The notes: generated from the letters alone by a model not told the origin. 64,000 nucleotides of DNA from Prostheceraeus crozeri (GCA_907163375.1 CAJQUW010007757.1:1-64000); one strand, 5' to 3'. Shown: positions 9,818-21,427, numbered from the stretch's first letter. Translations and numbers: made by a program.

Positions 9818-11499
9818 CCATAGAGTAAGTATGTAAGGTAGAGTGGTAACTCCGTATTTATTAAATCCCCAATGTATATACACTTTCGATTTTATTAAAT
9901 GAACTCAAGAGGGATACAGTTGGAATTGTTTCCAAATGTGAGATATGCACATTCATGCAGTTATGAAAAAATTACAACGGAATTGACTGATCATGATAGC
10001 ATAAAGCAGAAGGAAATGATGTTATTTTACAGATAGTCCGTGTCATGACAGCCTTGGAGAGGTAATGTTTTTTAAATTGACAACTCGATGACCTGCTATT
10101 GCAGACCTGCCAACCTTGAAACATGAAAATCCGGGACAAATTTTATTACCGTAACTACCCGCGTATAGGACGATACCATGTATAGGACGCAGTGGATATT
10201 TGACCCCAAAAGCGATAGAAGGACTGTGTGCCTGCGTATAGGACGCATCCTAATTTTAATCTTTAATTTCCATTATTTTTTATAGAAACGGTGTCACTAA
10301 GTTAAGTCATCTCCATTCAATTGCTACGATCGCAGTGTGTGCTGATTCATGACTCACTCATCCTGTCAGTCAAAAATATTGATGTATTGATAAATATTGA
10401 CAAATATTGCAAGTATGAAATGTTTATAGGAAATTTTTGATTTTTTTCATAAATGCATTATTTTTATAATAATTAATGATTATGCATAATTGACGTTTAC
10501 AAGTCAACAGTATGGTCTCAAGTCTCTTCAACAGAAAGATCAGTTGAAAGCAAGATCATAAGATACATCACACCTTGTTAACAGTATTCGTCGCAAAAAC
10601 TGGAATGCAAATTTGGAAAAAACTTACTACCTTTTTAAACTCAATAGAAGGAAATACATCCGGGCTACATTATGATTAATAAAAGACATCAGCGTGAAAA
10701 GACAATGTCACTAAGAAATCCACAAACTTCATCATTATGCATGTTTCCTTATCCTAAAGGATTGCGCGCGCAGCGCAAATGTTTGAAATATGCGTTCTTA
10801 AACAATCTAGAATTCATCTTAGGTTAATAAATTCAAAATCCGGGACAGCATTTTAACTTTTCCGGGACATCCGGGACAGCTCCAAAATCCGGGACTGTCC
10901 CGGAAAATCCGGGACAGTTGGCAGGTCTGCTATTGCTTTCATGCTGAACCTCAAGAGAATCTTCTTAAGCGTGATCATTTCATAAGCAACCTGCCACTGG
11001 CAGAGCAAAATAACAGACTGAAAAACAATGATTTCAATTACCTTTGAAAGATGCAAATGGGTCCACATCACCATTCAGATTCAAGAAGTGAAACATAAAT
11101 TTAGTGATTCATGAAATCATGACATGAAAATTGAATTGAAAATATGAAATTTCAGCCACGACAGCACAATAAAATCTCGACTTTTTCATGAAGACTTACA
11201 TTATAATGCCGTTCGTTAGATTTCCTTGATCATCAACCTAATTTAGTTAACCTTAGTTACGATGCTTGTTAGCGAATGTTCATTCCCTTTGATATCCAAC
11301 TTGCTTCATGCTACGTATAAAGGGGCGTCATCTTGGTAGTATGTAAATTGGCAAAAATTTAGCTTTTTATAGACTGCTCAAATAAATTTTTGGACCGCAG
11401 GAACGTAATCTCCTCAAAAACTGAATCTTTGATAAATATTTTTCACTGTATACAGACACTTTTTTTAGTCGACACTACCTACATATACTTACTCTATGG
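9818..11499. mobile_element. CCATAGAG-ended TIR element, copy 2 (deleted derivative)
   Basis: The ends CCATAGAGTAAGTATGTAAGG and, reverse-complemented, CCATAGAGTAAGTATATGTAGG form good inverted repeats. The flanks GTAAGA and GTAAAG are an imperfect 6-bp duplication. The left ~240 bp and right ~560 bp align with copy 1, but the middle with the SANT region is missing. Without its nested MITE the copy is about 0.85 kb. It lies inside the pogo-like relic. Confidence 0.75.
10102..10929. mobile_element. 828-bp MITE with CAGACCTGCCAAC ends
   Basis: Inverted 13-bp ends CAGACCTGCCAAC are flanked by CTATTG on both sides (10096-10101, 10930-10935). The equivalent position in CCATAGAG copy 1 (about 7360) is uninterrupted, which supports a true insertion. 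Near the ends are repeated AATCCGGGACA words. Around 10155-10250 the word GTATAGGACG recurs three times, possibly a further small repeat. No coding region. Confidence 0.75.
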
Positions 11500-12174
11500 G
11501 TAAAGCGACAATATTGTGTTACAGGATCGCTGAGATTGCGTCCTACTGATTAGGATATACTATTAATTGTAGAAGTTGTTGTTCATTTATATAGTTGTCA
11601 CCACAAAAGGAGAACTGAAAGTACTTTAGATAGAATGATTAGTCTAATGAAGCGTGCTTACCAGCATGGCGTGCTTACCCGCGCCCGATATGTTTCCCTT
11701 TTCTATTTTCCAATTTTTATATTGCTCCGGTCTATCCGCTTTCTTTTAGCATGAGCCTATCAGTGTTTAGAATATGTAGGGCTTGTTCTATTGCTTTCCT
11801 AATTCAAACATATACTATTGTGCTATAGTAGGCCTAATATGCTTCCTTTTCTAAAGAGCAAGGTGAATTGAGGATCGTTAACTTACGAATCGTTGCAAGA
11901 CGATTAGACATCTCAAAGGAAATGAGCTCGACTAGGAGTTGTAGAATATGGAATACTGTGATGGACTTTACGGGATCGTTTGACGAGGAGAAAGCCAGCA
12001 ATGATGAGCCGTTGCAAAGATTGCGTCTTCACTTCAGAACAAGAGCTATGACTTGAAGATCATACGATCACAGTGAAGCATATATTTTACGGAATAATGT
12101 GATGTGAATTGCATTCTGCGCATGAATTTGTACTGCGGAATTAAAATCCTGATCAGTATTCAAAAGATTATAAA

Positions 12175-12312
12175 ATGGCCGAGAAGGAATATCACGGTTT
12201 CATGAAGCGAAACTTCCATATTTCTCTGAAACAACCTGAAGAAATCAGTATAAACAGAGTTGTTGCTCTAGCTTCAACAATCACAAATCTCATGCCTGTT
12301 CAAGAAATGTGA
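12175..12312 (+). pseudogene. pogo/Tigger transposase fragment (CENP-B-type HTH)
   Basis: Forty-five codons from an ATG read HGFMKRNFHISLKQPEE...INRVVAL, matching the second helix-turn-helix of pogo/Tigger/Jerky transposases, where FMKRHP.LSLR.PEATS is typical. A stop follows and no DDE catalytic segment is recognised downstream. It is a decayed internal fragment whose DNA-binding role would have been end recognition. Confidence 0.7.
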
Positions 12313-12952
12313 GTTAGCGATGAAGAAATGCCTCTGCCAGGAAATGCCACCAATAGAATAAGGAAAATTACAACGTCAATTTCCTTTCCAATGCTTCTCC
12401 TCAGAAATACAATATTATAAAACATATTAAGTCTACAGCAACGAAAGGCATCGAAATAAAGCCACGAGCGAGCCAAAAAGGAAATATCCGCTACCAAGAA
12501 AGTTTCGTGTATTCGTGAAGGAAGCAACTCGAAAATGTGGCAGAAAATGTGAATATGCACTTTTTGCGATTAGGCCTATTGACATCCACCCAGCTAGGAC
12601 TGCATCAAATGCCGTGAAAGTGACAACTGCAGTTTCATGAAGCAAACATAGACTTCGACAATGACATTGTCCATGACTATCGCTGGGATTTCTGTTGTTA
12701 GGATCCGGAAACAGATGCTAGATCAGTGGTTTTCAAGATGAGCGTACTTACCCGCCGTGATTTTAGAGCTTTTCTCATTTCATCTTTTGTTTTTTCACTA
12801 TAAATTTTTATTATCGATGTGAATTCAGTAGTTCCTGTTTGATTTGAGTTTTTACGTGTATATAGTATATAAGTGAAAATAATGTGTATTGTAGAAACTA
12901 CAAGTGTTTTTTGCTTAACATGGCGTAAATGTAATTACCCGACTTGACCCTA

Positions 12953-14529
12953 TTTGATCCCCCTGAATGCTGTCATGAAATTTTTAGACCACAACCTGAA
13001 TTGCCAATTGATTATTCGTAGCGATCTTCGTTAATTCCTAAAAGATTTCGCTGACTCGGAATGTCTCGAAAAATTGCAACGGCGAAGGCACATAGGCGCA
13101 ACAAAAATCACGAACAGCTTCATGATTTTCCGCAAGCCGTAAGCCATAAACCATCCACCGCAAGTAAGAAACCGTTAAGGACCATGGAAATCCATTGTTG
13201 ATGATATCATATTCTGAATGTGGACAATCAGAATACGTTTGGGTCTTCTTAAACATATGCAAGCTGGTTTAAAACCTTCTTTTCAACCACCTTTAAAAGT
13301 CACAGCACGCGCGTTCACGCCTTTTCTAGAGCTATGGGCACTGAAATTCGAACACTGTATCTGTCGATTATATCAGACTGAATCACTGCAGCATATTTAT
13401 TAAGTCATAATTAGGAGATACCCTCTGTAGCTAGTTAAAGTGTTTCATTTGGATTTGAATGACATTTTTGGCCTATTCAACTTTTCATATTTCATCAAAT
13501 GATCAGGTCTGGCAGTTGTTGCATCTTCCAAAATCTCTGCAACACTGAGAATGGAGATTCGAACTCCTGATGCATACCGACATGACACTGATAGATGTAG
13601 ATGCAACATATTAAATCAGGTTGATGACGCACACGCAATAGTCGGAATATAGTACGTCGAGGGGAGCACCAAGCAAAACTTTCGGTTTTAAAAAGATATT
13701 TTTATTTTCTCAAATTAGGTCTAGATAAAATATTTAATTAGATCAAATATATGCATGTTCATTCAGGTACACAGCCAATACCCCAAATTGTCCACATTGT
13801 CCTGCAACGGCCACAACAGCAGGCTCTCAAAGCTGACCTAGTAATTTCACGGATTTTGCGAAATTTAACCATCACGTCTGCTAATTTCAAGCATAGCCCA
13901 AACTCTCGGAGTGCATTCTTTGAACCCTACTGAGTAAATTACTCCAATCAATAGACTTATTACTCAACGAATACTTTAAATCACATAAGGGACAATGCCA
14001 CTGGACACTTTTAGATGCCATGCAGGGAGCATACTGCCATGAAGACTTTGCGGCGTAAGTTCTGTGTATCACATATTGTGACTTCATCTCCGGAGGTCAC
14101 CTATAAGAAGCACATTGCGCACTCCCACTTCTGTCCTAAAAGGAAAAAATATAATTATTTTAGGACACCTCTAATACCTGATAGATGTCATAGACATGAG
14201 AAGGTAAATGATCATGATATCTTATTTGTCTTCTTTCCGATTTGAATTCAAATGATGACTACGCTTTAACTGTTTGCCTCAATTGTTCTCAGCTGCAATG
14301 GCAGGCGGCATCAATAAAAATATGCTGTATCATGGACTATCTAGGTCCCACACTCGAATCAAGGCAAGGTTCTCGGCTAGATAGAGCAAAAGAATATCAT
14401 CTACCTGTGATGTTTATGAAATGGGAATAAAGTCCTTCCCTCCATATGAATTACGTTTGTGGCTAAACACGGACATTCTCCCTCTTTATCGCTAAACTAC
14501 GTCATGGAGCTACATCTACGTCGCTAATC
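12953..14529. other. Unassigned DNA
   Basis: No supported gene. A minus-strand frame at 13038-13262 reads protein-like (NNGFPWSLTVSYLRWMVYGL) but I do not recognise it. No element ends were found. Confidence 0.4.
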
Positions 14530-15325
14530 CACGTCGGCGACTCGGTTTGGAATGGATATTGATGCCCAAAAATGCAAAGTAATGGTGTCTTTGAAACACG
14601 GCACTGACTTGAAAGATTCCATAATTGTGAGAGGAGAACCACTTCAACAGGTCAAACATTTAAAATATCTCGGAAGCCCCATGGTCACTCCTGACAAAAA
14701 CTCGATGATTGAAGTTAAAAGCAGAATTCCTTTGGCCACCGCAGCAATGACTACGTTGAACAATATTTAGAAAAACAAGCACGTGGAACTCATCAACAAA
14801 ATCAAGTTCCTAAGATCAATGGTACTTTCCACTCTTCTATATGGCTGTGAATCATGGACATAAAACAAGAAGGTAGAAAGAAGAATCAATGCTTTTAAGA
14901 TGAAATGTTATCGCAGACTACTACAAATCAACACAGAACTAACATCTCAGTTCTGGAAGAAATTACAAGAACTGCAGGGGATCAGATGAGATTTGCAGAA
15001 GCGGCAATAAAACGCAAAATGCAGTGGTTTGGACACGTGTATCGGCACACAAACGATCTCAACCCAGCGCACACTGTCATTCAAGGAAAAGTTCCCGGTT
15101 AACAGGTAGAGGAAAACCGCAATCCACATGGGCGGACGATATTGTTAAATGGACAGGAGGAAGTTTAACGGAAGCTGGTAGCTCTCTTTGCTGAAGAGCA
15201 AACTGGTCGCACCATGATTTTACAAAGTAAGCGAGACCGGAAAGTTGTGTCGGTACATTTATGCCGCTTCTATCAAATTTTGTTCACTTGGGGCAGAGCA
15301 GATTTCAACTTAGTCAATCAATCAA
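14530..15325 (+). pseudogene. Non-LTR retrotransposon 3' end (RT C-terminal region)
   Basis: Frames covering 14552-15200 contain the LINE signature order LKYLGS, LLYGCESW (with a stop), INAFKMKCYRR, KRKMQWFGHVYRH and TWADDIVKWTGGSLTEA, i.e. the part after the RT catalytic core. It is split by several stops and frameshifts, e.g. near 14768 and 15095. A TCAATCAATCAAT run at 15312-15326 is probably the tetranucleotide 3' tail. The reverse transcriptase core and endonuclease are absent (5' truncation). Confidence 0.75.
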
Positions 15326-15510
15326 TAATTCTGTGTGAAAACGTATGAAAGAAAAGGAAAGGTATATTTGGTATTAACTGAAGCAGAAGGATGTGTTGCA
15401 TTCGAAAATATGAAAAGTTCTGTTATTTTATGAACACAAATGACTAGAAACCTATTCACAGTGTCTAGTTTTTTATTCAATCTGTAGTTGCAACATTATA
15501 AGTTATTCTT

Positions 15511-16670
15511 TTTTTAGCAATCTCAAATGAATTTTTAAAGAAAGATTAAGATAATATTTTATAAATGATATTATTAAATAATTAATCTTTCGACGCACGA
15601 TCTTTTTCTTATTACGAAATATATATTTCGGCGGACCGCCCTTGTCAATCATTTTTACAGTATTGCACAGTATGATTTGAAATCAAATTCAGTAACATGT
15701 AACAAGAAGAATGTCAAAATATCATTGGTAAAGTTAAAGATAAGTCAAAGACAGAGAAGTTTAACGTTCATGAGCACATAGCACTTTTTATGTGCTACCT
15801 TCTCATCACATCTGCCATAGCATGTAATTACATACCATGGTCTCTTAATGCTGTAATGTCAATGTAGGCAATTTCGATTGATTCCATTCAGTTTTGTTAT
15901 TTATGAGTGCCATTTGTTGTTGATTTTTGTTTCTGATTGTTACAGCTTCGGCGATCCGTCTTTCCATTGCGTTGTTATGGCACACCCCGGTTACGTTCAT
16001 GTTAAAATTTTGTTTGATTCCTTCATGCTGGGTTTCACAGTGTCTCCATAATACAGATGCTTCTTGTTTTTCATTCAATTGTTTTTACATGTTCATTTCC
16101 CCTTTTTGTATTTCTCGACGTCTCACCCACATATATTGCTTTACAATTGCCACATTCTATTTCATACGTCACTCCTGATGTCTTACAATTTCCTTTGCCG
16201 TTTGACTTACATACTAGACATTCATTTTTACATTTAGCTTTCTGAAAAGGATGGGATTTTTGTAATTTTGATTTAAGCGTTGTTCCAGTTTTTTTCGATG
16301 ACCTTTATTCTTAAACCGCTATCCTGAACTTGTTTTTCACATTTTCTTTTCAAAACCGAATTAGGTGTTGCTGTAATAAAGAGAACACTTTTGTAATTTC
16401 CTCTTTGATACCAGTTTTTCTTCCTTTTATTTTTTTCTCTCCTCTTTCTTCTCTTTTTTCCTCCTTCACTTCTCTGTCTTTGACTTATCTTTAACTTTGC
16501 CAATGATATTTTGACATTCTTCTTGTTACATGTTACTGAATTTGATTTCAAATCATACTGTGCAATACTGTAAAAATGATTGACAAGGGCGGTCCGCCGA
16601 AATATATATTTCGTAATAAGAAAAAGATCGTGCGTCGAAAGATTAATTATTTAATAATATCATTTACAAA
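15511..16670 (-). mobile_element. Fold-back Penelope-like element remnant
   Basis: Near-identical inverted arms lie at 15562-15760 and 16468-16665, about 199 bp each. The whole is flanked by an 11-bp direct repeat AAGTTATTCTT (15500-15510, 16671-16681), a probable target duplication. Between and partly within the right arm, the minus strand encodes the linker and GIY-YIG region of a Penelope-like element. Inverted terminal copies are known from Penelope-like elements. The RT domain is absent. Confidence 0.7.
15833..16551 (-). pseudogene. Penelope-like linker and GIY-YIG endonuclease fragment
   Basis: Three frames must be combined. The upstream part has a lysine/arginine-rich stretch and LFITATPNSVLKRK...GLRIKVIEKN, typical of the linker before the nuclease. 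The next frame has CLVCKSNGKGNC and YEIECGNCKAIYVGETSRN, the Cys cluster and GIY-YIG core. The last frame has SVLWRHCETQHEG and MERRIAEAVTI. The shifts lie near 16080 and 16260. GIY-YIG nucleases nick target DNA for priming. The fragment is inactive as it stands. Confidence 0.75.
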
Positions 16671-16903
16671 AAGTTATTCTTCCATACTCGTATGACATAA
16701 AAGAATAGGGCCTAAATTTCTATAACTTCATAGCTTTATTGAGAAAGTGTGAAAATACGGTTAAAACAGATAAAATAACTGAAAAATTCATTTGCAAGAA
16801 AGGTCATTTATTTTCACTATTGCGAGAGCTCAATGTATCAATATCACTGCTACATCGTTTTATTTATTAGAAAAAATTGACATGTGCAATTCTAGCAAAG
16901 TCA

Positions 16904-17105
16904 TGTTATTGTCTTGTGCATGTTTCCGTATGTGTTTGTTCTTCTATGTCATGTTTCATGTTCCTTTATGCTAGCTCTGATCTATGTCGTGAGTATGCTG
17001 TAGTTTGTAATTTGTATGTTTCTGTTGTTTGCAGGTAGTGCCTGCAGGGGGCTGAATTGATACTGTCAATAGAGTTATCTACAAAGTAATAAGCGTTCTT
17101 TAACA
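16904..17105 (+). repeat. Copia 5' LTR
   Basis: A 202-bp repeat starting TGTTATTGTCTTG and ending CTTTAACA. It matches the 3' LTR at 21642-21845 with three base changes and a missing TG. It should carry promoter and polyadenylation signals, but no strong TATA box is visible. Confidence 0.93.
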
Positions 17106-17106
17106 G

Positions 17107-17120
17107 TGGTAGCAGAAGCG
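17107..17120 (+). other. Copia primer-binding site (initiator tRNA-Met)
   Basis: TGGTAGCAGAAGCG starts one base after the LTR. Its first ten bases complement the 3' end of animal initiator tRNA-Met (…TCTGCTACCA), the usual copia primer. The Gag ATG follows at 17123, so the leader is unusually short. Confidence 0.75.
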
Positions 17121-17122
17121 TG

Positions 17123-17536
17123 ATGTCTCTCAAACTATCGCCCCCTTCCTTCAAGAGTGGTGAGAAGTCATTCGAAAGTTGGCGTACGGAAGTGGAATTA
17201 TGGAGCACAATTACCGATTTAGCGGAAGAGAAGCGTGGCGTTGCTGTGGCTCTTTCCATTCCCGAGAATGAACCAATTCGACAGCAAGTGATGGAAGAAA
17301 TGGACAAAGATGATTTGAGTAAAGCTACTGGCCTATCAGCCTTGTTGGACTTCATGGAGCTGAAACTGGGAAAAGATGACATTCAAGATTGCCTCGATAA
17401 GTATGAAGACTTCAAACAGTGCAAGCGTGTTGGCGGGCAGAAAGTAAGCGACTACATAGTGGACTTTGAACAAAAATACACATGTACTACCACAAGAAAT
17501 TTTGTGCTTCGAACTTCTGAGCAATGCTCATCTTGA
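17123..17536 (+). pseudogene. Copia Gag, N-terminal part
   Basis: The ATG at 17123 opens a 137-codon frame (SLKLSPPSFKSGEKSFESWRT) with the tryptophan-containing start and helical content of the copia-type Gag capsid family. The frame shifts near 17480-17520, where the coding signal moves to the frame that runs on to the zinc knuckle. It would form the particle that packages element RNA. Confidence 0.8.
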
Positions 17537-18000
17537 AAAGTCTGAAAAGTCTCGTACTCTCGGGAGTTAATTTTGACAAAAAGTCGACTTTGTTTGACCA
17601 AGCCAAGCGATCTTTGAGGAAATTCAAAGGAGATTTTGGCGCAGCAGGAGCCTCCACATCTGAACCATTTAAATTGGAGCCAACGTACGAAGCATCTAGC
17701 TCAGAACCAAATAATGATCAGTGCAATTTTACTGCGCAACAGTTCAGAGGTGGACGTGGCTATCGCCCTTGGCGTAGTCGTAGTTGGCAAGGAAAACGGG
17801 GTGGAAATCGGAGTTATAATTCAAATCCCTCAGCGAATTCACAATCCTCAAGTTCGAATCGTCAGATTAATCCTACGAACAGCGAAGGAGCTCGGCTGCT
17901 ATGCAAATGCTGTGGATCTTTCCGTCATCTGATCGCCAATTGCCCTCATTCGTATGAAAATTCCGCAAAAGTCAATGTTGGGAGCAGGTCGCCTTGTATA
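17524..18000 (+). pseudogene. Copia Gag C-terminus with CCHC zinc knuckle
   Basis: This frame carries a basic Gly/Arg-rich stretch (RGGRGYRPWRSRSW), a Ser/Asn-rich linker and the CCHC knuckle CKCCGSFRHLIANC (CX2CX4HX4C), the nucleocapsid motif. Coding then passes to another frame at about 17990. Confidence 0.8.
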
Positions 18001-18707
18001 CACGTTATGACGCCGCAGCGAGAAATCGGCTTGGAGAAGAAGCTGTTAACTGTGCAGTTTTGGACACAGCGTGTGCATCAACAGTTTGTGGGAAAAGGTG
18101 GTTCGAAATTTACCTTGACTCAATGACAGAGGACGAAAGGAGATCTTTGACTTTCAGTGAAGGGGAAAGAACTTTCAAGTTTGGTGGAGGTGAACGGCGA
18201 AAATCCATATGTTTATGCATATTGCCATGCACGATAGCCGGGAAAAGCGTGACCATCAGTACTGACGTGGTGGAGTCAGATATTCCTCTTTTGTTGAGTT
18301 TGAAGGCTCTGAAAGCAGCCAAGGTAAAGGTTGATATGGAAAATGACAGTGCTGAGATACTTGGATCAACTGTGTCATTGAATTTTACAAGCTGTGGCCA
18401 CTATTGCATTCCTCTTTTGCAGTGTGATCAGGTAGAATTAGCTTGCTACACTCGCATACAAGAAATGGAGTACTCCAAGCGCATGGAAGCCTTAGCTAAA
18501 CTCCATCGACAATTTGGACACCCAACCCAAGGACGTCTCCGATCTCTCCTTGAAGATGCGGGTGCTTGCACAGAAGCTGTCATCAAGAACTTGGATGACA
18601 TTTACAAGAAGTGCGAAACATGCAAACTCTATGCGAAAACTCCAGCACGGCCGATTGTTTCTCTACCTATGGCAAGCCGCTTTAATGAAATCGTCGCATG
18701 GATTTGA
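17994..18707 (+). pseudogene. Copia protease and integrase zinc-binding region
   Basis: The aspartic protease is seen as NCAVLDTACASTVCG (Asp-Thr-Ala active site) with a downstream hydrophobic strand. The pre-integrase HHCC motif follows: LHRQFGHPTQ...CETCK at about residues 168-210. In copia elements these lie directly before integrase, as here. The frame ends at a shift near 18695. Confidence 0.85.
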
Positions 18708-19417
18708 AGATATGGAAAAACAAGAGCTATATACTTCACATGATCGACATGTTCACACGTCTTAGTGTAGCAATCTTTGTTCCATCAAAACAACCAAGAG
18801 ATATTGTCAACGCGATCATTCTTCATTGGATTGGCGGCGGTTGGGGAGTGATGGAGAGAATGCTCGTCGACAATGGAGGAGAATTCAATAATGATGATAC
18901 TCGGGAAATGGCTGGTCTACTGAATGTGCGCATTCATACCACAGGAGCTGAAAGCCCGTGGAGCAACGGGCTATGTGAGAGGAACCATGCGGTGACTGAT
19001 AGAATGTCGGAAATCCTGATGGATGAAAACCCTTCCTCCAGCCCTGAAGTACTCCTCGCCTGGGCAAACGTTGCGAAGAATTCTTTGAAAATGGTCAACG
19101 GATATAGCAGCTACCAGCTTGTGCGTGGAAAGAACCCCAATCTCCCGAATATTTACACAGATAAATTGCCTGCGCTGCAAGGAACGACGATTTCCCAGAT
19201 TTTGCGCGATCATCTGAATGCTCTTCATTCCGCCCGCAGGGCGTACACCCAATGCGAATCTGACGAACGCATTCGAAGAGCCCTCCGGCATCGCATCCGG
19301 ACCACGTTTCCATCACGGGGATATCGTGTATTACAAGAGAGAAAATCGCAACAAGTGGCAAGGGCCTGCCAAAGTGATCTTTCAAGATGGAACTGTGGTT
19401 TTCGTTCGTCATGGTAG
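18698..19417 (+). pseudogene. Copia integrase catalytic core
   Basis: DDE residues are visible: Asp in MIDMFTRL, Asp in LVDNGGEF and Glu in NGLCERNHA, with proper spacing. GYSSYQLVRGKNPNLP follows, a motif typical of the copia integrase C-terminal side. The frame is lost at about 19290-19300, where the next frame takes over. The enzyme inserts element cDNA into host DNA. Confidence 0.88.
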
Positions 19418-19892
19418 CGTATACGTTCGTGTTTCTTCCAATCGTGTATCTCGTGGGTTATTAGACAGAGAAGGAGCTGATGCTTCACCTCAGACAAGTG
19501 TTCAAGCACCAGAAGCTGTTGTTTCCTCTGATGATGGTCGCGTGAGAGAACTTCTCGAAACGGGTGCTGTCCCAGATCCTGCTGACTGTACTGCTATCGA
19601 AGAAACATTGGCACGGAAGGAATCTGCCTCTCTGGAAGACACTTCAGTCGCTAATGGAATCAATGCTCCGCAAGATTCTGATGATGGACATGTAGATGCT
19701 CCTCGTCATGATGCTAAAGCAATCTTGAAGAAAAACGATGTTATAGAATATAAAGCAGATGAAGAGGATGAGTGGCAGAAGGGAGAAATAACTGGACGTG
19801 CTGGCAAAGCCTCCACGGCCACGAAGCATTGGTACAACATTTTGCACGACGGACGGACAAAGGAAGAGCGTCAATCTCTCAGCAGTCTATGA
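19218..19892 (+). pseudogene. Copia integrase C-terminal (SH3-like) region and linker
   Basis: The segment FHHGDIVYYKRENRNKWQGP, then VSSNRVSRG, is the small beta-barrel that follows integrase cores. A long acidic, Ala/Asp-rich linker then leads to the RT, with a second GDIVEY-like strand (KKNDVIEYKADEEDEW). Coding moves to another frame near 19860. Confidence 0.7.
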
Positions 19893-19899
19893 TTGGAGG

Positions 19900-20945
19900 C
19901 GGCTTGAAAGATGTGAAGAGAATGTCAACGTTGTCACGATACCCAGCCAACGACATGGCGAGGCAGCGTGTGTAGCAGCAAAACTCGAGGAGTTGAGCCG
20001 AATGCAGGAGTTTGAAGTTTACGAAGAGATGACTTTTGACAATCAGCCATGCATCAGTACGACTTGGGTTCTTGTCGAAAAACCAGGAGGTGTAAAAGCG
20101 CGTCTGGTAGCTCGTGGCTTCGAGGAAGAAATTGGCGTGGCAAAGGACTCTCCCACTGCCGCGAAGAGCTCTTTACGGATTCTCATCTCTTTGGCTGCCA
20201 GTAATGGATGGCGAATTAAGGCCATTCGTTCAGCTTTTCTGCAAGGAGACAATATCTCGCGTGATGTCTACGTAATGCCACCATTAGAAGCCGGCGTGGA
20301 AAAAGGCACTGTTTGGAAACTTCGGAAGACATTGTATGGGTTAGTGGATGCAGCAAGGAAATTCTACAATGGAGTTTCGGAATTCCTCATGACTTGCGGC
20401 ATGTCGAAGTCAACGGTGCACCCCTCTTTATTCTACATGAAGCTAGACGGGAGGTTGGTAGCAGTCCTTATTACACACATCGACGATTTCCTCTACACTG
20501 GTGATGAAGTCTTTGAGCAAACTGTGATGACTCAACTGAGACAACGTTTCGTAACAAGAAAAGTAGAATGTGATGACATGACATACGTCGGATTTCGAAT
20601 ACAAAGGAACAAAAATTCCATTGAATGCTCTCAAGATCATTTCGTTAAAAAAGTTCAGTGTGTAACGCTAGAAGCTGAGCGAGTCAGGCAGCAACAGGAA
20701 AAACTCACCAGTGAAGAAAGAACACTTTTTCGCAGGATGGTTGGCCAATGTAATTGGGCTGCGCAAGGATCTCGTCCCGACCTGTCTTTTGAAGTAGTCG
20801 ATCTTTCATCCCGCTTTCAGCTTTCCACTGTTTCTGACTTGATAAAAGGGCAAAAACTTGTCATTAAATTGAAGTCTTCTCGGTCCTATGTCACAATACC
20901 AGAACTCAAGGATGTATCAACTTGGAAGATTGCGGTGTTGGGCTG
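19900..20945 (+). pseudogene. Copia reverse transcriptase
   Basis: Motifs appear in order: TTWVLVEKPGGVKARLVARG, SAFLQGDN, KLRKTLYGL and HIDDFLYTG. The catalytic pair is present as IDD; the copia norm is YVDD, so the first residue is changed to His-Ile. The LYGL motif is followed by DAARKFY where QAPR.W is usual. The frame lasts to about 20935, then shifts into RNase H. Confidence 0.88.
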
Positions 20946-21427
20946 CTTCATTGGGGAATTTATCCGATGGGGTATCCAGTGCCGCAGGATACATCATTTT
21001 CGTTATGGATAACGATGGGAAGTGTGCGTCACTTACCTGGTGTTCTTCAAAGATTCGTCGGGTGGTTCGATCAACCTTGGCTGCAGAAATGTTGGCTATG
21101 GTGGAAGCTGTTGATCACGCAATTTACCTACGACACATCTTTACTGAACTGATAGGAGCAGCTTACCCGATTCCCATTCACGTGGTGGTAGACAACAAAT
21201 CGACAGTCGATGCCGTTTACTCGACACATTCAGTTGACGATAAACGATTGCGGATTGACGTCGGATATGTAAAACAACTCATTGAACGGAATTCCATTGC
21301 ATCCATTTCGTGGGTTCCTGGATCTCACATGATCGCTAATGCTCTTACTAAACGTGGCGCACCAGGTGCGCAAATTATTTCTCTTCTTCAATTGGGAAAA
21401 TGTGATTTCCCTCTCAGCTATGCATGA
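20888..21427 (+). pseudogene. Copia RNase H and polyprotein end
   Basis: The frame contains STLAAEMLAMVEAVDHA (catalytic Glu), VVVDNKSTVDAV (catalytic Asp) and DKRLRIDVGYVKQ...WVPGSHMIANALTK, the standard copia RNase H end. It terminates at 21427, about 210 bp before the 3' LTR. The stretch between holds a purine-rich run (21605-21640) that may serve as the polypurine tract. Confidence 0.87.

Larger units (their letters stand above)
9601..12950 (+). mobile_element. pogo/Tigger-like DNA transposon relic
   Basis: The ends GGGTCAGGTTGGGTAAATAC and, reverse-complemented, GGGTCAAGTCGGGTAATTAC are flanked by TA on both sides (9599-9600, 12951-12952), as in the Tc1/mariner/pogo superfamily. Imperfect GTAAGTACGC- or GTACTTACC-like words recur near both ends. 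A fragment of pogo-type transposase lies at 12175-12312. A CCATAGAG element (9818-11499) is nested inside, so the original length was about 1.7 kb. Confidence 0.7.
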
